Origin: Tepidiformaceae bacterium | GTDB taxonomy: Bacteria; Chloroflexota; Dehalococcoidia; Tepidiformales; Tepidiformaceae | Assembly: GCA_958295975.1 (NCBI GenBank) | Contig: OY282446.1 | Span: 310,001-374,000, forward strand | Direction of reading: 5' to 3' | DNA length: 64,000 bases | Translations under genes and position numbers: made by a program | Part shown: positions 53,998 to 63,643 of the stretch, in pieces | Numbering within the stretch: the first letter of the stretch is position 1 | Layout of the letters: each line of letters starts with the position of its first letter | Notes under the pieces: generated by a model | Told to the model about the DNA's origin: nothing | Seen by the model: only the letters and a program-made list of their open reading frames with translations | Databases searched by the model: none

Positions 53998-55854
53998 ATG
54001 AAAATTATCGAATTCCAAGTGCGGAACTTCCGCAATATCGTTGACTCCAACCTTATCAGCTTGGAGTCTGACGTGACTTGTTTGGTTGGGAAAAATGAGT
54101 CTGGGAAATCCGCTCTCCTCGAAGCACTCTACCTGCTGAATCCCTCTTACCATGAAGATTTCAATATTAACGAACAGTATCCGAGGTGGCTGCTTACCCA
54201 AGATCGGCGCAGCGACGGTATTAGTGAACGTGCTCTGGTCACTGCGAACCTTCAGCTCGAAAAACCCGAACTCGCTGCGATTGAAGAGGTTCTTGGACCC
54301 AAGATTATCATCGACGAAAAAGTTACCGCATCCCGCCACTATAACGGCGGAATTCTCTGGGGAATTGAGTGTGACGAAAATGCTGCAATCCAAAATGCAA
54401 TTCGAGACATGCCAGCTGTAGTCGCCAAACACTTGGGCACATGTACAAATCTGCAGGAGCTCCGTGACTCTCTTACCAGCCTGGAAGTCTCGGACAACGA
54501 ACTGTCTTCTGATGACATAGAAGCGGCTACCTCTATCGTTGAAGATCGTGGCCTCGACACCGATTCCATCCACCAGATACTCGAACCAATACTCACCGAA
54601 CACTTGCCTCTAGTCTTCCGCTTCACACAGTATCAAACGCTCCCTGGCAGGATCGAACTCGCGGAGGTCATGAACGACAATCTCAGTAGTGATCCAAGTG
54701 CAACAGCACGATCATTAATGTCACGAGTGGATGCAGACTTCACCAGTCTTGCCACTGAAAACTATGAGTTGCGTCGTAGCGAAATGGAAGCAGTCGCAAT
54801 CGGTCTTACTCAGGAAGTTTTTGAATACTGGAAGCAGAATCCTGACCTCGAAGTTTTGATCGACACCGATAAAGCAGAGAATGGGCAGAAGTATATCGAA
54901 ATTCGCCTTCGTGATAGGCGAACCGGGTTTTCGAACAATTTCTCCCAACGATCTTCGGGGTTCCAGTGGTTCTTTTCTTTCCTTGCTGCGTTCAGTGAAT
55001 TTGAAGGAAGGGACAAACAGACTATTGTTCTGCTTGATGAACCAGCACTTACTCTCCATGGACGAGCACAGGCCGACTTTATCCGCTTCATTAACGAGCG
55101 CTTGGCACCTTCAAATACAGTAGTGTACACTACTCACTCTCCATTCATGGTGGAAATCAGTGCCCTCAACAGAGTGCGAATTGTTGAAGACAAGGGTCCG
55201 CCGAATGGATCCGTGACATCGGATGCAGTGCTTGCATCAGACCCGGACAGTCTCTTCCCACTCCAAGCCGCTCTGGGCTATGACATCGCACAGAACCTTT
55301 TCATCGGTCCAGACAACCTCGTCGTCGAGGGCATTTCGGAATTGGTCTATCTCAACTCCATGAGTAGCATACTGGCTAGCATTGATCGTACGCGCTTGGA
55401 TGAACGATGGCGCATACTTCCTGCTGGCGGAGCAACTAATATTCCTACTTTTGTCGCACTCATCGGTCCTCATCTTGGTGCAACGGTTCTGGCAGACTCG
55501 AATGCTAAGGGCATGCAAAGGATTGATGGAATGATCAAAAACAACCTCTTGAGCAAGAGTCGACTCATTTTCGTGAATGAGGTTCTTTCTGGGAAAAACG
55601 GAGATATTGAGGATATTTTCTCGACTGAAGATTACCTCGCTCTGTATAATGCAGCATTTGATCAGGATATCAAATCTAGCGATCTTCCTCCCGGCGACAG
55701 AATCGTCAAGCGAATCGAGTCTCGGATTGAGAAAGAGTTCGATCACTATCTCCCAGCTCAGTACATGACGCGCGCAGATCATAGTTTCAGTGAAGAAACC
55801 GTGATGAGGTTCGAGAAACTGTTTACTCGTATCAACGCAACGCTCAGCGACTAA
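53998..55854 (+). CDS. OLD-family ATP-dependent endonuclease (class 1 type)
   Basis: The 618-residue protein has an SMC/RecF-like ATPase (Walker A GKNESGKS 31-38, Walker B TIVLLDEPALTLHG, and TTHSPFMV) followed by a TOPRIM nuclease domain (LVVEGISELVYLNSM, ATVLADSNAKG, GDIEDIFS). OLD proteins act in anti-phage defence and nucleic-acid processing. There is no UvrD-like partner (GajB), so it resembles stand-alone class 1 members. G+C is about 48%, against roughly 70-75% on both sides, which is strong evidence of horizontal transfer. It has its own promoter and lies between a terminator and convergent genes, like a single-gene insertion. Confidence 0.88.
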   Translation: MKIIEFQVRNFRNIVDSNLISLESDVTCLVGKNESGKSALLEALYLLNPSYHEDFNINEQYPRWLLTQDRRSDGISERALVTANLQLEKPELAAIEEVLGPKIIIDEKVTASRHYNGGILWGIECDENAAIQNAIRDMPAVVAKHLGTCTNLQELRDSLTSLEVSDNELSSDDIEAATSIVEDRGLDTDSIHQILEPILTEHLPLVFRFTQYQTLPGRIELAEVMNDNLSSDPSATARSLMSRVDADFTSLATENYELRRSEMEAVAIGLTQEVFEYWKQNPDLEVLIDTDKAENGQKYIEIRLRDRRTGFSNNFSQRSSGFQWFFSFLAAFSEFEGRDKQTIVLLDEPALTLHGRAQADFIRFINERLAPSNTVVYTTHSPFMVEISALNRVRIVEDKGPPNGSVTSDAVLASDPDSLFPLQAALGYDIAQNLFIGPDNLVVEGISELVYLNSMSSILASIDRTRLDERWRILPAGGATNIPTFVALIGPHLGATVLADSNAKGMQRIDGMIKNNLLSKSRLIFVNEVLSGKNGDIEDIFSTEDYLALYNAAFDQDIKSSDLPPGDRIVKRIESRIEKEFDHYLPAQYMTRADHSFSEETVMRFEKLFTRINATLSD

Positions 55855-55876
55855 TCCAGCTAACTGCAACGCGGCC

Positions 55877-56221
55877 CTAGCGCGCGGCGCGCAGCAGCAG
55901 GAGGGCGGCGGCGCGCACGCCCTCCGCGCCGAAGCCCGCGATCACGCCCGCGCAGGCCGCGCCCAGGGGCGAGTGCGTCTCGCCGTCCCAGGGCGCGCTC
56001 CGCACCTCGACGACGGTCCCCGGGGCGGCGCGCACGGCGGCGGCCACGTCCGCGAGGTCCGCCGCATCAAGGGCGTCGCTGCAGAGGACGGCGTCCCCGT
56101 CCGCCCCCGCGAGGGCGGCGGTCACGTCCGCGGCGACGGCATAGCGGCGCAGTTCGACGCCGTCGGGGAGGTCGGGCGCGGGGGCGTCCGCGGGCAGCAG
56201 CACGCGCACGCGCGCCATCAC
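55877..56221 (-). CDS. Hypothetical protein coupled to the CoA-transferase gene
   Basis: The 113-114-residue product is Ala/Val/Asp-rich and looks like a small alpha/beta domain (VRVLLPADAPAPDLPDGVEL ... GVIAGFGAEG). Its start is either GTG 56221 or ATG 56218; both overlap the stop of the CoA-transferase gene (GTGA or TGATG), so it is translationally coupled. The first strand pattern resembles the N-terminus of NAD-binding dehydrogenases, but the length is too short for one. Confidence 0.6.
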   Translation of the reverse strand: MMARVRVLLPADAPAPDLPDGVELRRYAVAADVTAALAGADGDAVLCSDALDAADLADVAAAVRAAPGTVVEVRSAPWDGETHSPLGAACAGVIAGFGAEGVRAAALLLLRAAR

Positions 56222-58629
56222 AGGCTGCCAGCGGCGTAACGCGGCGCGTCGTGCGTCGCCCCGGCGGCATGGAGCGTCTCGATGGCGGCCTCGTCCATGC
56301 CGAGGAGGTCCGCGAACACCTCTTTATTATGTTCAGCGAACAGCGGGGCGGCGCGCGCGATGGCGGCGGGCGTCTCCGAGAAGCGCCAGGGGAAGCCGGG
56401 GAAGAGGTGCGTGCCCGCCACGGGATGGCGCACGCGCACGAAGAAGTCGCGGTCGTGGAGGTGGTTGTCGCTCACGATCTGCCAGTTGGCCATGACGGGC
56501 GCGGCGGCCAGCCCCGCCGCCTGCAGCGCTTCGGCGGCGGCGCTCACGGTGCGGCCCGCCGTCCACGCGCCGATGGCGGCGTCGATGGCGGGGGCGTGCG
56601 CGCGGCGTCCCGCGACCGTCGCCGCCCAGGGTTCCGCCGCCAGCGCGGGCGCGCCGATGGCCTCCGCGAGGGCCGCGAACTCGCGCTCGTCGCGCACGGT
56701 GAGCGCGAGCCAGTGGTCCTCGCCCGCGCAGCGATGGACGCCCTGCGGCGCATAGAGGGGCGAGGCGTTGCCGGCCGGTTCGGGCGCTTCCCCCGTGGCC
56801 GCGAAGGTGAGCAGCTCCTGTGCGAAGAAGGGCAGCACCGCCTCGAAGAGGGACATGTCGATCCAGCGCCCGCGCCCGTGCGCGCGCCGCCCGTGGAGGG
56901 CCGCGAGCATGGCCACGGCGCCGAGGTTGCCCGTGACCGGATCGGCATAGTAGCTGCCCGTGCCGAAATACTCGCCGGGGCCGTAGCCGAGCACGCTGGC
57001 GAGCCCGCTCATGGCCTCGATGTTGCTGCCGTAGGCGGAGTAGTCGCGCTCCGGGCCGGTCGCGCCGAAGCCCGCCATCGAGCACATGACGAGGCCGGGG
57101 TTGACCTCGCGCAGGACGTCGTAGCCGATGCCCAGCTGGGTCATGACGCGGGCGGCGTTGTTCTCGATCAGCCCGTCCGCCTTCGCAACCAGCGCGAGCA
57201 GGACGTCGCGCCCCTCCGCCGTGGCGAGGTTGAGGCAGACGGCGCGCTTGTTGCGGTTCAGCTTGTTGAAGTACCCGGCGCGGTGGTAGTGGTCGGGCCA
57301 GAGGTCGGGGGGCGTGTAGACGAGGGCGCGCGTGGCCGGCTTCGTGTGCAGCTCCACCTTGATGACGTCGGCCCCCAGGTCGGCGAAGTGCCGCCCGGCG
57401 ATGGGCCCCGCCCAGTTGGCCGTGACCTCGATGAAGCGCAGCCCCGCGAGTGGTCCGCGCAGCGCGGCGCCGGGAACGGGCGCGGAAGCGGGCGCGGGCG
57501 ACGGCGCGGCGGCGTTGGCCCACGGGAACCCGGGGGCGAGCACGGCCTCCGTGTGTTCGCCGAGGGCCGGAGCGGCGGCGACCGCGGCGGGCTCGTCCCT
57601 GCCCGCGGACAGCTTCCAGGGCAGGCCGGGGGCGAGCAGCTCGCGCCCCCCGACGCGCAGCGCCCCGAACCAGTGGCGCGCGGCCAGCTGCTCGCTGGCG
57701 GCCACGTCGGCCATCGTGTTCACGGGCGTGACGGCGATGCGCAGCTCCTGCGCGGCGTGGTAGATCTCCTGCTTGGAGCGCGTTTTCGCCCATGCCGCGA
57801 AGGCGTCCACCGCCTCGCCGAAGCGCGCGGTCCAGACCAGCGGGTCCAGCCACGACTCGTCCTCCAGCAGGTCGAAGCGCTCGATGAGCACGAAGAGGTT
57901 GGGGTAGGGCACGAGGTTGAAGAGGAAGACGAAGCCGTCGGCGCAGGGCGTGAAGGCGGCGCCCGTGCGGCGCTGGACCTGCCCCTGATGCGTCCAGATG
58001 GTGGTCAGCCAGGCGTGGTCGCTGAGCATGGCCTCCTGGTGGGAGAGCTCGATGCGCTGGCCGCGTCCCGTTTCGCGCGCGCGCCGCAGCCCGGCGAGCG
58101 CGGCCACGGCGGCGTGCGCGCCCGCGTGGAAGGCCGCCTGATGGCCGGGCAGCGCCAGCGGCTCGCGTTCGGGGTCGCCGCCGAAGTAGTGGTAGCCGCC
58201 CGTGGCGTACTCCGTGAAGGGGCTGGCCCGCCAGTGCGCGCGCGCGCCGCTTCGTCCGTAGGGCGAGAGCGAGACGACCACGGCGCGGTCGCTGGCGGCG
58301 GCGAGGCGCTCCTCGAGGCGGTCGGCGGCGGCCCCGCGCTCGCCGTGGACGACGATGTCGGCGCGCGCGGCGAGCCGTGCGAGGCGCGGATCGTCGGGCG
58401 CGAGCGCGGCATCGAGCTTGCCCGCCGCCAGCCAGGCGAAGAAGGCGCTCTCGCCCTCCACGAGGGGGGGCTCGGCGCGCGCGGGATCGCCAGCGGGCGG
58501 CTCCACCTTGACCACCTGCGCGCCGAGGTCGGCGAGCAGCCGTCCGCAGAAGGGCCCGGCCACGCCCGTGGCCAGCTCGAGCGCGACCACGTCGGCGAGC
58601 GGCGGCGGCAGGGAATCGGCGGCGGCCAT
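56218..58629 (-). CDS. Tandem-domain CaiB/BaiF class III CoA-transferase
   Basis: The 803-residue protein contains two complete CaiB/BaiF domains. The first begins VVALELATGVAGPFCGRLLA and the second LRFIEVTANWAGPIAGRHFA, each followed by LGAQVVKVE/LGADVIKVE. The class III catalytic aspartate is expected in a G-x-x-x-[DE]-[ML]-S segment. The second domain has RWIDMSLFEA (Asp present), whereas the first has QRIELSHQEA (Glu instead). The N-terminal half may thus be structural, mimicking a heterodimer. Acyl substrate unknown. TAGAAT lies 9 bases before ATG 58629. Confidence 0.9.
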   Translation of the reverse strand: MAAADSLPPPLADVVALELATGVAGPFCGRLLADLGAQVVKVEPPAGDPARAEPPLVEGESAFFAWLAAGKLDAALAPDDPRLARLAARADIVVHGERGAAADRLEERLAAASDRAVVVSLSPYGRSGARAHWRASPFTEYATGGYHYFGGDPEREPLALPGHQAAFHAGAHAAVAALAGLRRARETGRGQRIELSHQEAMLSDHAWLTTIWTHQGQVQRRTGAAFTPCADGFVFLFNLVPYPNLFVLIERFDLLEDESWLDPLVWTARFGEAVDAFAAWAKTRSKQEIYHAAQELRIAVTPVNTMADVAASEQLAARHWFGALRVGGRELLAPGLPWKLSAGRDEPAAVAAAPALGEHTEAVLAPGFPWANAAAPSPAPASAPVPGAALRGPLAGLRFIEVTANWAGPIAGRHFADLGADVIKVELHTKPATRALVYTPPDLWPDHYHRAGYFNKLNRNKRAVCLNLATAEGRDVLLALVAKADGLIENNAARVMTQLGIGYDVLREVNPGLVMCSMAGFGATGPERDYSAYGSNIEAMSGLASVLGYGPGEYFGTGSYYADPVTGNLGAVAMLAALHGRRAHGRGRWIDMSLFEAVLPFFAQELLTFAATGEAPEPAGNASPLYAPQGVHRCAGEDHWLALTVRDEREFAALAEAIGAPALAAEPWAATVAGRRAHAPAIDAAIGAWTAGRTVSAAAEALQAAGLAAAPVMANWQIVSDNHLHDRDFFVRVRHPVAGTHLFPGFPWRFSETPAAIARAAPLFAEHNKEVFADLLGMDEAAIETLHAAGATHDAPRYAAGSL

Positions 58630-58676
58630 CGGCGGCTCATTCTACGCGCGAACGGCCCCGGCCCGAACGGCGGCGC

Positions 58677-61600
58677 TCACTCCCCGTCGGGGATGGCGAA
58701 CTCCACCGCCCAGAGCTGGCCCGTCTCGTCGTACTGGCCCGTCGCGACGCTGGCGATGGGGTAGTCGGGCAGCCTGACGCTGGCCACGCAGTCCCCGTCC
58801 GTGCGCGCCCCACGCGCCGTGAGGGAGAAATCGAGGTTCTCGAAGCCGTACTGCCGACGGCTGGCGGGCAAGTCGCCGGCATCGACGGGGACGACATGCA
58901 GGAAGAACGCGGCCCCGGCCTCCTCCTCCGTACACCCGTCGCGCACGTAGACAAGCGTGCCGCCGTCACGGTAAACGTCGAAGACGGACCTGGCCACGGG
59001 TTCGCCGGACAGCGCCGCCCGAATGGCATCAGGGCGCACGAAGGGGAACTCCACCGCCCAGCGTTCGCCCGTCTCGTCGTACTGGCCCGTGCGCACGCTG
59101 GCGACGGGATACCCGGGCAGGGGCACGACGGCGAGGCACCGTCCATCGTGGCGGGCGCCATGATCCCAGAGGCTGAAGTCACGGTTCTCGAAGCCGTGCG
59201 CCTTGCTCCCGTCGGGCAGGTCCGCCGCATCGACGGGCGTGAAATGAAGGAAGAACGCGCCATCGGCCTCATCCTCCGTGCATCCATCCCTGACGTAGAC
59301 GAGCGTGTCGCCGTCGCGATGGATGTCGAACTCTCCGCTGGCCAGGGGCTCGCTCGCCAGCACGTCCGGATCGACCGTCCGGGGCGTGAGCGCGAACCGC
59401 ACATCCCAGCGCCAACCGTTCTCGCCGTACTGCCCGGTGCGAACGGAGGCGACGGGCCAGGCGGGCAGGGGGAGGGCAGTGATGCAGCGGTCGCCAAAGC
59501 GCGCGCCGCGATTCCAGAGGCGGAAACTGACCCGCATCGCCGTGCTCCCGTCGAGACCGTTTTGCCCGATCTCGTCCGGCAGGTCCCCGGGATCGACGGG
59601 GAAGAAGAAGGCCAGGAACTCAGCTTCCTCATCGTCCTTCGTACACCCATCCTTGACGTAGACAAGCGCGTCGCCGTCCCGATGGATGTCGAAGTCGGCG
59701 CTGGCCAGGGGCTCGCCGCCCAGCACCGCCGGATCGACCGGAGATGCGATGCCAACCCGCACCTCCCAACGCGTGTCGTCCCCATTGGTAAGGCGGGCAT
59801 TGAAGCGGTAGACGGGATAGTCGGGCAGAAGGAATATCCAGGAGCACCGTCCATCGCCATCGAGAACGAACGATCTGTCCAGCACATGCGGGAAATGCTC
59901 GACCCCGAACAATTTTTGCTTGCCGGAGAGGACGGCAGTATCAACGGGAAAGACTTCGATGCTGAATTGATCCTGCAAAGAATTGCTCTCGATATCCTCC
60001 TGCGGCACGCATTCTTCCCGGACGAAGACGAGCATATTGTCGTGGAGGTAGATGGTGAAGAACGATCGGGCGATTGGTTCACCGGATAGCGCCGCCTGGA
60101 CGATCGCATCCCGCCCCCCGGCATTCAGCTGCCTTCCTCTGAAGATGGCGATGGTATTATTGTAAATCCTGCTCACGTACGTTCGGGAGGAAACGGGACG
60201 ATCGGAGTAAAAGCCAGTGGAGAAGATCACATAATCCCGGGAAACCCACACCCTCTTTGATTCAGGGAGAAGTGGAACCAGGGTAGCAATGTTCCAGCTG
60301 GAAAACCGAATCTCCTGTTCCGGATGATCTTCAACAATTTCCTTCACCAAATTCCAGTATAATTGCAACCACATGCCCGTCTCGTACTGGGATGCAAGAT
60401 AGTCCGGCGTGGTCCTGTCCACGAAACTATTATAATAACTATCCTGCAGGGGATGTATTCTCACCATGGACACGAGCACGACCGCCACGCTCGCTCCCAC
60501 CAGTGCATGGATTCCCGCACGTATCCACCGGTGGTTGGTGCACGAAAGGAGCCAGTGAAGCCCCGCGACCGCGAGAAGCGCGAGCGGGGCGTAGAGAAAG
60601 TAGACATGCCTCCATTCGTTATAGATGTTTACCTTCCCCACGAAGGTGGCGACGATCAAGGCGACGACGATCGCCAGCAACAGGAGGTTGAAACGAAGGG
60701 GAGTCGCGCGCCAGACGTCACTCGGACGGCGCGCCGCACGCCAGCATAGCCCGGCCACGCCGATCACCGCGAGCAGGAGCGTCACTGGCGGCGTCGTGAT
60801 CCCGATCCACAGCGGAATATACTCGAACGGAGGCCCGTCCGGCCCAAACAGCCATTCGCCGCGGAAGAGATTGTACACCGGAGTGGGCAGAGCTGAAGCC
60901 ACCTGAAACGCCGCAATGAACCCTCCGATCGGATCGGTCCAGATTCCGGGAAATACGGCGTACCACGTCAGAGCCGCGCCCAGCGCGAAGGCCCCTCCCG
61001 TGAGCAGGATGCGCTTCCGCTCCCCCACCCCTCCGGCGAACAGCAGATCCAGCCCCCGCAGGGCGAGCACGGCGGCGAACAGAAAGATCCCCATCATGCG
61101 AAGGTTGACAAGCAGACCCACGCCCACCCCGCACAGCAGGAAAGCCGCCAGCGTATCCCGCCCGAAGGCGCGGTGGATGAAGTAGAGCGCAATCATGAAC
61201 ATGGCCGCGAAAGGCAGGTCCTTGGAGTTGTAAAAGGAGTGTGCATAGAGACGCGGATGCAGCAGAAAGAGGACCATGGCGACAAGCGCCAGCGCCCTGT
61301 TGTTGAACGCCCGTAACACAAGCAGGTAGCAGAAGACGCCGCCAGCCAGGAAGAACAGGTGCGTGAGCATGTGCCTGCTGAGAAAGATGTCCCGGCTGTC
61401 CTCCAGACCGAGGAGACGCTCGACGAGAACCAGCGCCACCTCGAAGGACGCGCCGTAGTATCTGTTGATGAAGGAGTGGGGCAGTTGGTCGTAGGCGCGA
61501 TCACCCTCCCCCGCGAGATAGTCGAGCGCCGTGCTTCCGTGCAGGTGCTGGATGGCCGAGTCCGTCCCGATGCCGTAGTCGTCGAGCACGAGCGCGCCAG

Positions 61601-61718
61601 CCAGCAGGAAAAGCGCGCACACGGCCAGCAGCACCCAGTGGGCCGCAGCCAGCCGCCGCGCCGCCAGTGCGGCGCCCACGGCCCAGCGCCTGACTGCTGG
61701 CGCCGCACGTTCGGACAT
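58677..61718 (-). CDS. GT39-type membrane glycosyltransferase with four C-terminal repeats
   Basis: The 1013-residue protein has an N-terminal multi-pass region (about residues 15-440, around ten membrane helices) with the early acidic LVLDDYGIGTDSAI loop expected for GT-C/GT39 enzymes using lipid-linked sugars. The rest is four tandem repeats of about 105-125 residues with the consensus GEPxARSxFDIxRDGDxLVY and GQYDETGxxWxVEF at their ends; the later ones are well conserved (DGCT, FFLH, PVD, DLP, GFEN.DFSLW). The repeats probably lie outside the membrane; their role is not known to me. ATG 61718 is set by TAGCAT ending 7 bases upstream (leaderless). A damaged paralogue and a third copy follow upstream. 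Confidence 0.82.
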   Translation of the reverse strand: MSERAAPAVRRWAVGAALAARRLAAAHWVLLAVCALFLLAGALVLDDYGIGTDSAIQHLHGSTALDYLAGEGDRAYDQLPHSFINRYYGASFEVALVLVERLLGLEDSRDIFLSRHMLTHLFFLAGGVFCYLLVLRAFNNRALALVAMVLFLLHPRLYAHSFYNSKDLPFAAMFMIALYFIHRAFGRDTLAAFLLCGVGVGLLVNLRMMGIFLFAAVLALRGLDLLFAGGVGERKRILLTGGAFALGAALTWYAVFPGIWTDPIGGFIAAFQVASALPTPVYNLFRGEWLFGPDGPPFEYIPLWIGITTPPVTLLLAVIGVAGLCWRAARRPSDVWRATPLRFNLLLLAIVVALIVATFVGKVNIYNEWRHVYFLYAPLALLAVAGLHWLLSCTNHRWIRAGIHALVGASVAVVLVSMVRIHPLQDSYYNSFVDRTTPDYLASQYETGMWLQLYWNLVKEIVEDHPEQEIRFSSWNIATLVPLLPESKRVWVSRDYVIFSTGFYSDRPVSSRTYVSRIYNNTIAIFRGRQLNAGGRDAIVQAALSGEPIARSFFTIYLHDNMLVFVREECVPQEDIESNSLQDQFSIEVFPVDTAVLSGKQKLFGVEHFPHVLDRSFVLDGDGRCSWIFLLPDYPVYRFNARLTNGDDTRWEVRVGIASPVDPAVLGGEPLASADFDIHRDGDALVYVKDGCTKDDEEAEFLAFFFPVDPGDLPDEIGQNGLDGSTAMRVSFRLWNRGARFGDRCITALPLPAWPVASVRTGQYGENGWRWDVRFALTPRTVDPDVLASEPLASGEFDIHRDGDTLVYVRDGCTEDEADGAFFLHFTPVDAADLPDGSKAHGFENRDFSLWDHGARHDGRCLAVVPLPGYPVASVRTGQYDETGERWAVEFPFVRPDAIRAALSGEPVARSVFDVYRDGGTLVYVRDGCTEEEAGAAFFLHVVPVDAGDLPASRRQYGFENLDFSLTARGARTDGDCVASVRLPDYPIASVATGQYDETGQLWAVEFAIPDGE

Positions 61719-61725
61719 GGGGGCC

Positions 61726-61731
61726 ATGCTA
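61726..61731 (-). promoter_or_regulatory. -10 hexamer TAGCAT, leaderless geometry for the GT39-type gene
   Basis: TAGCAT ends 7 bases before ATG 61718. The sequence TAGCATGGCCCC is shared with the upstream region of the small acidic membrane-protein gene at 63638-63643. Confidence 0.5.
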
Positions 61732-61760
61732 CCCGACGGAAGCCGTGCGTTCTCCCGGTC

Positions 61761-62781
61761 TCACTCCCCGTCCGCGAGCGCGAACTCCACCGCCCAGAGC
61801 TGGCCCGTCTCGTCGTACTGGCCCGTGCGGATGCTGGCGATGGGGTAGTCGGGCAGGGGGACGGCCGCCGTGCAGCGCTCCCTCCACCTGCCTCCGCGCT
61901 GCCAGAGGGAGAAATCGCGGTTCTCGAAGCCGTGCCGCCTGCTGTCGGATGGCAGATCCTCGAGGGCGATGGGGACGACGTGGAGGAAGAATGCGGACCT
62001 GACGTCGTCCCCCGTACACCCATCCCTGACGTAGACGAGTTCGTCGCCGTTCCGATGGATGTCGAAGACGGACCTGGCGACGGGCTCGCCCGCCAGCGCC
62101 AGCGAATCGGTCTCCGGCGGCGTGACGGAGAACCGCTCAGCCCAAAGCCAGCCCGTCTCGTCGTACTGTCCCGTGTCGATGTTGGCGATGGGGTAATCGG
62201 GTAACCTCGCGACGCCCACGCAACGCCCGTCGAGCATCCTTCCGCGCTGCCAAAGGTAGAACCCGCGATCCTCGAAACCGCACTGCCTGTTGCCCGCTGG
62301 CAGATCCCCGGGGGCAACGGGATAGAGGTGGAGGAAGAACGCGGCCCCGGCGTCCTGCTCCGTACAGCACGAACAGCACCATGGCGATCAGCGCCAGCAG
62401 CCGGTTGCCGAACATGCGCTGGACCAGCAGATAGCAGAAGACGCCGCCCGCCAGGAAGAACAGGTGCGTGAGCATGTGCCGGCTAAGCCAGATGTCACGG
62501 CTGTTCTCCAGGCCGAGGAGACGCTCGACGAGCACCAGCGGCGCCTCGAAGGCAGCGCCGTAGTACCGGTCGTGGTACACGCCCACCTGCTCCAGTGCCT
62601 GATCGCCGCCCCCCGTGAGGTAGTCGAGCGCCGCCTGCCCGATCAGACGCTGGTTGAGCCCATCCCCCCAGACGCCGTAGTCGTCGAGCAGGAGCACGCC
62701 CGCCAGCAGGAAACCGGCGCAGACGACCAGGAGTCCCCAGTGAGCGGCGGCCAGCCGCCGAACCGGAGACTGGGCGTTCAC
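61761..62781 (-). pseudogene. GT39/repeat protein paralogue broken by an internal frameshifting deletion
   Basis: GTG 62781 opens a paralogue of the GT39-type gene: RLAAAHWGLLVVCAGFLLAG ... HMLTHLFFLAGGVFCYLLVQ ... LIAMVLFVL. At about 62366 it passes directly into the middle of a C-terminal repeat (CTEQDAGAAFFLHLYPV) but in another frame, so some 350-700 residues of the membrane domain and repeats are missing. The original frame runs on into unrelated sequence until 62137. The repeat frame continues intact for 1.7 repeats to the stop at 61761. The start shares GTGA with the upstream gene, so the stub may still be translated. Confidence 0.8.
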
Positions 62782-63386
62782 GCGGACGGGCCTCGACCGG
62801 GCGGCGGCGCGAGGACGGCGAGCGCGCCCGCCGCGGCATCCTCCGGCGCGGGCGCGTCGCGGCCCACCACGGCGATGCGCGGCCCGCCCACGCCCAGGTG
62901 GGCGGCGAGCGCCGCGTTCAGCGCCTTCGCGTCGGCGGGGTCGCGCTCCGGCGCGACGAAGACGACGGCGCCCGCCCCGCGCCCGCGCATGAGCTGGCCG
63001 AACGCCTGCGCCGCCAGCAGGGGCGCGCGATGGCGTCCCGCGAAGGCGCGCTTCTCCTCCACGGAGGCGTCCGGCGCGGGGCGCGGCAGGGAGGAGACGA
63101 CGAACAGCGCGTCGCAGCCCCTGAAGCGCTCCCACGCCTTCGCGGCGAACGCCCCCACGGCGGCGGGATCGGAGGCGTCCATGACCTCGACGAAGTGCTC
63201 GCGGCCGATGGCCCAGACCTCGTTGGCGATGGAGTGCGCGGCGTACTCCTGCGCGGGCAGGGGGTTGAAGGTGGCGAGCGCGAGGGAGGCGCCCGCCTCG
63301 GCGGCGGCCACGGCCACGGCGCGGTGGTGGGCGTCGCCCCCGCCGATGACGGCCACGGCCTTGCCCGCGAGCGCGCCCCCGGCCAT
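62778..63386 (-). CDS. Rossmann-fold SDR-like protein without the catalytic tetrad
   Basis: The 202-residue protein begins GKAVAVIGGGDAHHRAVAVA, a nucleotide-binding loop of the short-chain dehydrogenase type, and keeps the SDR layout (CDALFVVSS near strand 4). No YxxxK active site is present; the equivalent region reads ADAKALNAALAAHLG. It may be a non-enzymatic or divergent member. Its ATG overlaps the stop of the acidic membrane-protein gene by one base (TGATG) and its stop overlaps the GT39 pseudogene start as GTGA. Confidence 0.7.
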   Translation of the reverse strand: MAGGALAGKAVAVIGGGDAHHRAVAVAAAEAGASLALATFNPLPAQEYAAHSIANEVWAIGREHFVEVMDASDPAAVGAFAAKAWERFRGCDALFVVSSLPRPAPDASVEEKRAFAGRHRAPLLAAQAFGQLMRGRGAGAVVFVAPERDPADAKALNAALAAHLGVGGPRIAVVGRDAPAPEDAAAGALAVLAPPPGRGPSA

Positions 63387-63631
63387 CAGCGCAGCGCCAC
63401 CAGCAGGATGGGCAGCACCAGGGCGAGGAGCACGAGCAGCGTGACGCCCACGCCCACGGCGCTCCAGTCGCGGCGGCGGGCGCGGCCCGCGTAGTAGCGC
63501 TGCTCCCAGCTGCCGTCGAGCAGGTCGCGGTCGCGCTCGTCCGGCCCCGGCGCGAAATCGTCGCCGCCGTCGTCGTCGTCGTCGTCATCCCACTCGTCGT
63601 CGATCCAGCCGTCGCCGTCACGTTCGGGCAT
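63386..63631 (-). CDS. Small acidic membrane protein with poly-Asp N-terminus
   Basis: The 81-residue protein has a run of aspartates (WIDDEWDDDDDDDGGDDF), a charged linker and one C-terminal membrane helix (GVGVTLLVLLALVLPILLVAL). The acidic tail is likely cytoplasmic and could bind cations or a basic partner. ATG 63631 lies 6 bases after TAGCAT, implying a leaderless transcript. It is the first gene of a coupled series leading into the SDR-like gene and the GT39 remnant. Confidence 0.7.
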   Translation of the reverse strand: MPERDGDGWIDDEWDDDDDDDGGDDFAPGPDERDRDLLDGSWEQRYYAGRARRRDWSAVGVGVTLLVLLALVLPILLVALR

Positions 63632-63637
63632 GGGGCC

Positions 63638-63643
63638 ATGCTA
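63638..63643 (-). promoter_or_regulatory. -10 hexamer TAGCAT, leaderless geometry for the small acidic protein gene
   Basis: TAGCAT ends 6 bases before ATG 63631. Its TAG is also the stop codon of the upstream GT39/repeat gene. Confidence 0.5.
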
